Shown: one piece after another, positions 7,801 to 9,718 of the stretch
How the letters are laid out: each line of letters begins with the position of its first letter
Numbering within the stretch: position 1 is the stretch's first letter
Assembly (NCBI GenBank): GCA_017382555.1
Contig: JAFOAB010000308.1
Location: 1-9,718 of the forward strand
DNA length: 9,718 nt
Reading direction: 5' to 3'
Source: Clostridia bacterium
GTDB taxonomy: Bacteria > Bacillota > Clostridia > Oscillospirales > CAG-272
Made by a program: the position numbers and the translations under genes
The notes under the pieces: model-generated
Told to the model about the DNA's origin: nothing
The model's database searches: none
The model's input: only the letters and a program-made list of their open reading frames with translations

Positions 7801-8991
7801 CTTAAGGCGCTCACGGACGATCCTCAGGGTGCTTACGGCCATCCCGAAACCAAGCAGGTAAACGTCCCTGCAAAGATAACGAGCGACACTGATCCAACCG
7901 TAAACAGCGTTTGGACGATCGGCCAGACCTTTGCTATAATTAAAGGACAGCTTTACTGCTTCTGGGTATCCGAGGTGAACGAGCCAAATCACAGATACCA
8001 GACCATGCACATTTCCAAAATGAAGACTCCTTGGATTGCAACGGGCGAGACCGCTGTTATTTGTAAGCCCACCGAGCCTTGGGAAAAGAACGGAGCGACC
8101 TACTCGATAGGCTCCGACGGTAAGATTTACCCCGAGGTAGTTGAGGGTATTGCAATCGTAACCGGACCCAACGGTGAGGTATTTATGCTTTACTGCGGCT
8201 CCGGCTACTGGACGACGGAATACTGCCTCGGTCAATTGAAGCTCGTCGGTGACGATCCCATAAGCTATGACAGCTGGTATAAGTATCCCAAGCCTATTCT
8301 TACCAAAAATGCGGAAATGAACGGCACAGGTCACTGCTGCTACACCACATCCCCCGACGGAACGATCAACTACATCATATATCACGCATATATGGGAACC
8401 ACCAATAAGGGCGACAGATATATGATTGCAGAGGAATACACCGTAACGGCGGACGGCGTGAAGATCGGTGAGGGCACAGGTAAGCCTGCGGCACTTGCAA
8501 CAGTATTTGAAGCAAAGGTAAACCCCATGCCTATCGTAAAGAAGCTGAAGGGCTTTGAAACAGGCTCCGAGGACTTTATGAGCTTCGAGGACGTTACCGT
8601 CGGCATCGGCTCTTCCGTAGCACCGGTTCCCTCATTTACGAGCGGAGAAAGCTACACCGCCGAAAAGTTCGGTACCATCGAATTCAAATACAGAGAAAAG
8701 AACGGCGATTCCCCGAAGTACATCGACGGACTTCCCACAGCTGACAAGGCGGCAACCTACACGGTTATCGCAACGCTGAGAGGCAATGATAGCTACAGCG
8801 GAATTACTACCACCTTCACGATAACGGTTGACGCAAGCGCACCCGTAGTTACGGATGCACCCTCAACCGATGAGCCTACCACCACTCCCGGTACAAGCTC
8901 TTCCGGCGACGTAATTTTGTACGTTTTGATTGCTGTAATCGTTATAGGCGGTATTGCCATTGTTCTTCTGCTCACCAAAAAGAAGAAATAA
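4858..8991 (+). CDS. Membrane-anchored cell-surface protein: three beta-helix modules plus GH43-type domain (downstream paralogue)
   Basis: This is the tandem partner of the gene at 711, also 1377 residues, with the same domain order. The signal peptide (MKRYIAFIISLFMMFSIVPY) probably ends near residue 26 (VNA/AE). Beta-helix modules begin near residues 31, 343 and 582 with the turns AGNDNADG, GANGNG and GATGKG. The GH43-type propeller covers about 880-1232: AGDPWVTYRDG (Asp886), WSPELH (from Trp939), DTDPTV (Asp1012), VVEGIA (Glu1096) and GTGHCC (His1159). All three expected acidic residues are kept, so it is probably an active hydrolase rather than a decayed copy. An Ig-like domain (about 1240-1327), a linker rich in Thr, Pro and Ser (TDEPTTTPGTSSS) and a transmembrane helix (about 1351-1372) with KKKK end it. 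Differences from the first copy are spread along the whole length, and many shared codons differ at third positions, so the duplication is not recent. It is probably co-transcribed with the upstream copy. Confidence 0.85.
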   Translation: MKRYIAFIISLFMMFSIVPYSSAVNAAEEGIVYLDATAGNDNADGLTPATALKTLAMAITTLSNKGGKIVLTTNHSLTGSATSQYVEAKHSAKIVITADDGTKNYGTTLNLQSGMVYALNGPTEFANITINPGSGKTVIAARFNQLVMGEGVKTTSATMFILGGYQTPEANSPATKSSDITIKSGSYDTVVGFSRDRKSANITYTGTSRIKVYGGSIKTIYGASTLYHFSGSCDIRVYGGNVTSIYTGGDATRRLDGKSNIEIYGGTVSALNINNAIGDTTVILDGGSLNKITESIYQNNSTIAELASGAKRYLSYNSVSYTAEQIAKMSGKIFDGITVYGHAYVKEGANGNGKSESTPIGSLAEAIKLVASGGDVEIIGEMTVTDFTEPEHSGAIRIITDTGKLNVSGTYTLSGATALALPTSGKYSVNANGFAFRTEEGFSTSGDVTVYGTVDSTKDSSVFIGAGEIKAVYASKNGQDASKVGAIDVSGGKVQIAAASESDSTNASISIYVNGGELDKAIFDGTKGAVTLSAQLGKLGSVSAKNVAKNDANTLTYSTENFDAKLFEKIADIFPSVSNVKTVYTKGGATGKGLSISDPASLQDAFTALAETGGVVVLCGPLTIDRETTLPQTKGDIIITSVDGSNDYRTSGAYILLGGNVNFNGNVTIRDVNITINSDSTTLKFNAFNSGIGEGVAITKPAAYSNYPNIIVGKSASFGGTYSFTVKSGEFNELYLGNNTATAKITDANATLTIDGGDFYGPVYTVGTASFTGNVTVTVNGGTLHAGLYGCGKNEDTTYSGELKYTLNGGKIIGKIAPAYYTSAMLNGNMYLELNGGEFSSVTDILGPDEFKGRMEPHITVGSNVDIFAQEDGTATYQNPVVAAGDPWVTYRDGYYYFTRTSGSSIGVAKATNLGDLAHAPLVTVFKPASGKMYSKNLWSPELHYFSAEDFDSDSFTPDMAGWYLLVACDDGDNANHRMYVLKALTDDPQGAYGHPETKQVNVPAKITSDTDPTVNSVWTIGQTFAIIKGQLYCFWVSEVNEPNHRYQTMHISKMKTPWIATGETAVICKPTEPWEKNGATYSIGSDGKIYPEVVEGIAIVTGPNGEVFMLYCGSGYWTTEYCLGQLKLVGDDPISYDSWYKYPKPILTKNAEMNGTGHCCYTTSPDGTINYIIYHAYMGTTNKGDRYMIAEEYTVTADGVKIGEGTGKPAALATVFEAKVNPMPIVKKLKGFETGSEDFMSFEDVTVGIGSSVAPVPSFTSGESYTAEKFGTIEFKYREKNGDSPKYIDGLPTADKAATYTVIATLRGNDSYSGITTTFTITVDASAPVVTDAPSTDEPTTTPGTSSSGDVILYVLIAVIVIGGIAIVLLLTKKKK

Positions 8992-9041
8992 GTAAAAAAA
9001 AGATGCGTGCTCATCGGAGCACGCATCTTTTTTTACTTATC
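8987..9041. terminator. Bidirectional intrinsic terminator between convergent units
   Basis: AGATGCGTGCTC (9001-9012) and GAGCACGCATCT (9017-9028) form a perfect 12-bp stem with a four-base loop. The stem is flanked by eight A on the left (8994-9001) and seven T on the right (9028-9034), so both strands have a GC-rich stem followed by a U-tract. The symmetry continues outwards to TAAGT / ACTTA with one base of slippage. It should terminate the tandem surface-protein operon from the left and the DUF1622 unit from the right. Confidence 0.93.
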
Positions 9042-9401
9042 AAGCATTTTCTTTTCGTCCTTCTCCATCTTTATCTCCCAATGGATAAGGATAGCAAGCA
9101 AGGCGCGTATGACAATTACTATCGCAAGGATACCAAGCTCACGCAGATCGCGCACGATAACGGTGTTGATTATCTCAGCACCCATCTTAAACTCAAGCGC
9201 AAACGCAAGTGTTTTTCCGAGGTCGATAATTATCGTTGTCGGCTTTTTGCGAAGCGCAACGACGAGAAGCTTGGCAAGGGAGCCTATCGAGCCGAAAACA
9301 ATGATAAGTATACCGATAAGCTCCAATGTATTTACAACAAATTCGGCAAACACGTGAAGAAAATCGGAATATCCGCTAATAAATCCTTCAAAAAAATTCA
9401 T
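9033..9401 (-). CDS. DUF1622 family small integral membrane protein
   Basis: The product is 122 residues from the chosen start, beginning MNFFEGF. It has a long hydrophobic helix (VVNTLELIGILIIVFGSIGS), an amphipathic stretch with basic residues (ALRKKP), the segment LGKTLAFALEFKMGAEIINT and a second long hydrophobic helix (LGILAIVIVIRALLAILIHW), followed by a charged tail EIKMEKDEKK. The pattern LG-x-x-LA-x-x-LEF-x-x-x-AEI-x-x-T followed by ELGILAxIVxIR is characteristic of DUF1622, a family of unknown function. An in-frame ATG at 9417-9419 would add six residues, but AGGAGG at 9406-9411 sits just before the ATG at 9401 and downstream of the upstream one, so the shorter form is preferred. 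It follows the peptidase gene by 11 bases and is probably in the same operon. Confidence 0.85.
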   Translation of the reverse strand: MNFFEGFISGYSDFLHVFAEFVVNTLELIGILIIVFGSIGSLAKLLVVALRKKPTTIIIDLGKTLAFALEFKMGAEIINTVIVRDLRELGILAIVIVIRALLAILIHWEIKMEKDEKKMLDK

Positions 9402-9405
9402 TATG

Positions 9406-9411
9406 CCTCCT
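9406..9411 (-). promoter_or_regulatory. Ribosome binding site that decides the DUF1622 start
   Basis: A perfect AGGAGG on the minus strand lies immediately after the stop codon of the upstream peptidase gene (TGA, 9413-9415) and four bases before the ATG at 9401. The alternative ATG at 9417-9419 overlaps the end of the peptidase gene and has no well-spaced site of its own. Confidence 0.7.
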
Positions 9412-9412
9412 A

Positions 9413-9718
9413 TCAGCATTGCCTCATAAGGCGAATATAGAATTCAACCGCGCTCTTTGCGGTTTCAAGACGGATGCTCTCGTTATTTCCGTGAATGGTG
9501 GCTCTCTCCTCACTTGTGAGATCCATAGCGGAAAAACGGTAAACTCTATCGGAAAGTCTGCCCCAGTGACGGGAATCGGAGCACTGAACCATCAGATACG
9601 GGGAAACGATGCATCCGCGCCAGGTGGAAGCCACGGCGCTCGCAACCTTATCCCATCCCTCACAATCGGTGCGGGAAACACGGCTCGGCTCCATACCGCG
9701 CAGTGCGGTAATTTCCAC
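9413..9718 (-). CDS. M20-family metallopeptidase, C-terminal fragment (PM20D1/CPS1-like)
   Basis: The last 101 residues of a zinc-dependent amidohydrolase/peptidase are visible; the rest lies beyond the right edge, and the first codon in the window is not a real start. The end of the dimerisation domain (ITALRGMEPSRVS) returns to the catalytic domain at TWRGCIVSPYLMVQCSDSRHW, matching the GG-SDSRH region of M20 enzymes. LTSEERATIHGNNESI carries the conserved His (codon at 9491-9493) that in DapE-type enzymes is the last metal ligand. The end, AVEFYIRLMRQC, is typical of carboxypeptidase-S/PM20D1-like members, which are about 450-500 residues and cleave N-acyl amino acids or dipeptides. The exact substrate cannot be told. 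QCSDSRHW, in place of the more usual G before C/G-SDSRH, is a small deviation. The DUF1622 gene follows directly. Confidence 0.88.
   Translation of the reverse strand: MEITALRGMEPSRVSRTDCEGWDKVASAVASTWRGCIVSPYLMVQCSDSRHWGRLSDRVYRFSAMDLTSEERATIHGNNESIRLETAKSAVEFYIRLMRQC

Larger units (their letters stand above)
711..8991 (+). repeat. Tandem gene duplication of a 4.1-kb surface-protein gene
   Basis: Two head-to-tail copies, 4134 bases each, encode proteins of identical length and domain order. Aligned by eye they agree over their full length at roughly half to two thirds of residues. Near-identical blocks include ALNGPTEF, AARFN-LVMGEG, VTDILGPDEF, SSIGVAKATNLGDLA and KIYPEVVEGIA. The most diverged parts are the signal peptides, some loops and the C-terminal linker. 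The equal length is partly coincidental, since small insertions and deletions offset each other. Confidence 0.9.

Noticed and set aside
9003..9440. Plus-strand open frames of 145 and 116 codons after the terminator
   Set aside because: They begin inside the terminator stem and lie opposite the DUF1622 gene, whose family pattern is clear. Their translations are rich in Lys/Arg/Ser without a fold-like pattern.

Overview
The window looks like a contig from a gut- or rumen-type Clostridia bacterium (Bacillota). This is inferred from strong AGGAGG-type ribosome binding sites, AT-rich intergenic DNA against coding DNA of moderate GC, an IS3-type transposase fragment, and large carbohydrate-active surface proteins with Thr/Pro-rich linkers and a C-terminal membrane anchor. 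No rRNA, tRNA or CRISPR array is visible, so the taxonomic call rests on protein style only.

Left edge (1-482, minus strand): the 5' end of an IS3-family-like insertion sequence, carrying the start of its helix-turn-helix OrfA. It sits inside a Gfo/Idh/MocA-family oxidoreductase gene, of which only the first 88 codons remain here. The apparent IS end supplies the stop codon. The IS leader has a 13-bp perfect hairpin that would hide the transposase ribosome binding site in read-through transcripts. The element's own predicted promoter starts inside the hairpin loop, so its transcripts would escape this.

Centre (483-9041): an AT-rich divergent promoter region is followed by two very large tandem paralogous genes (711-4844 and 4858-8991), each 1377 codons and separated by 13 bases. 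Each product has a signal peptide, three consecutive parallel beta-helix-like modules, a GH43-type five-bladed propeller with all three expected acidic residues, a small Ig-like domain, a Thr/Pro/Ser linker and a C-terminal transmembrane helix with a Lys tail. No LPXTG motif is present. One promoter upstream and one strong terminator downstream suggest a bicistronic unit that displays two related glycan-binding or glycan-cleaving proteins on the outer face of the membrane, plausibly acting on arabinose- or xylose-containing plant polysaccharides.

Right edge (9033-9718, minus strand): a small DUF1622 membrane protein lies directly downstream of the C-terminal part of an M20-family metallopeptidase (PM20D1/CPS1-like), which runs off the window. 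This unit converges on the tandem pair and shares a near-symmetric bidirectional terminator with it; both genes' stop codons sit in the arms of the palindrome.
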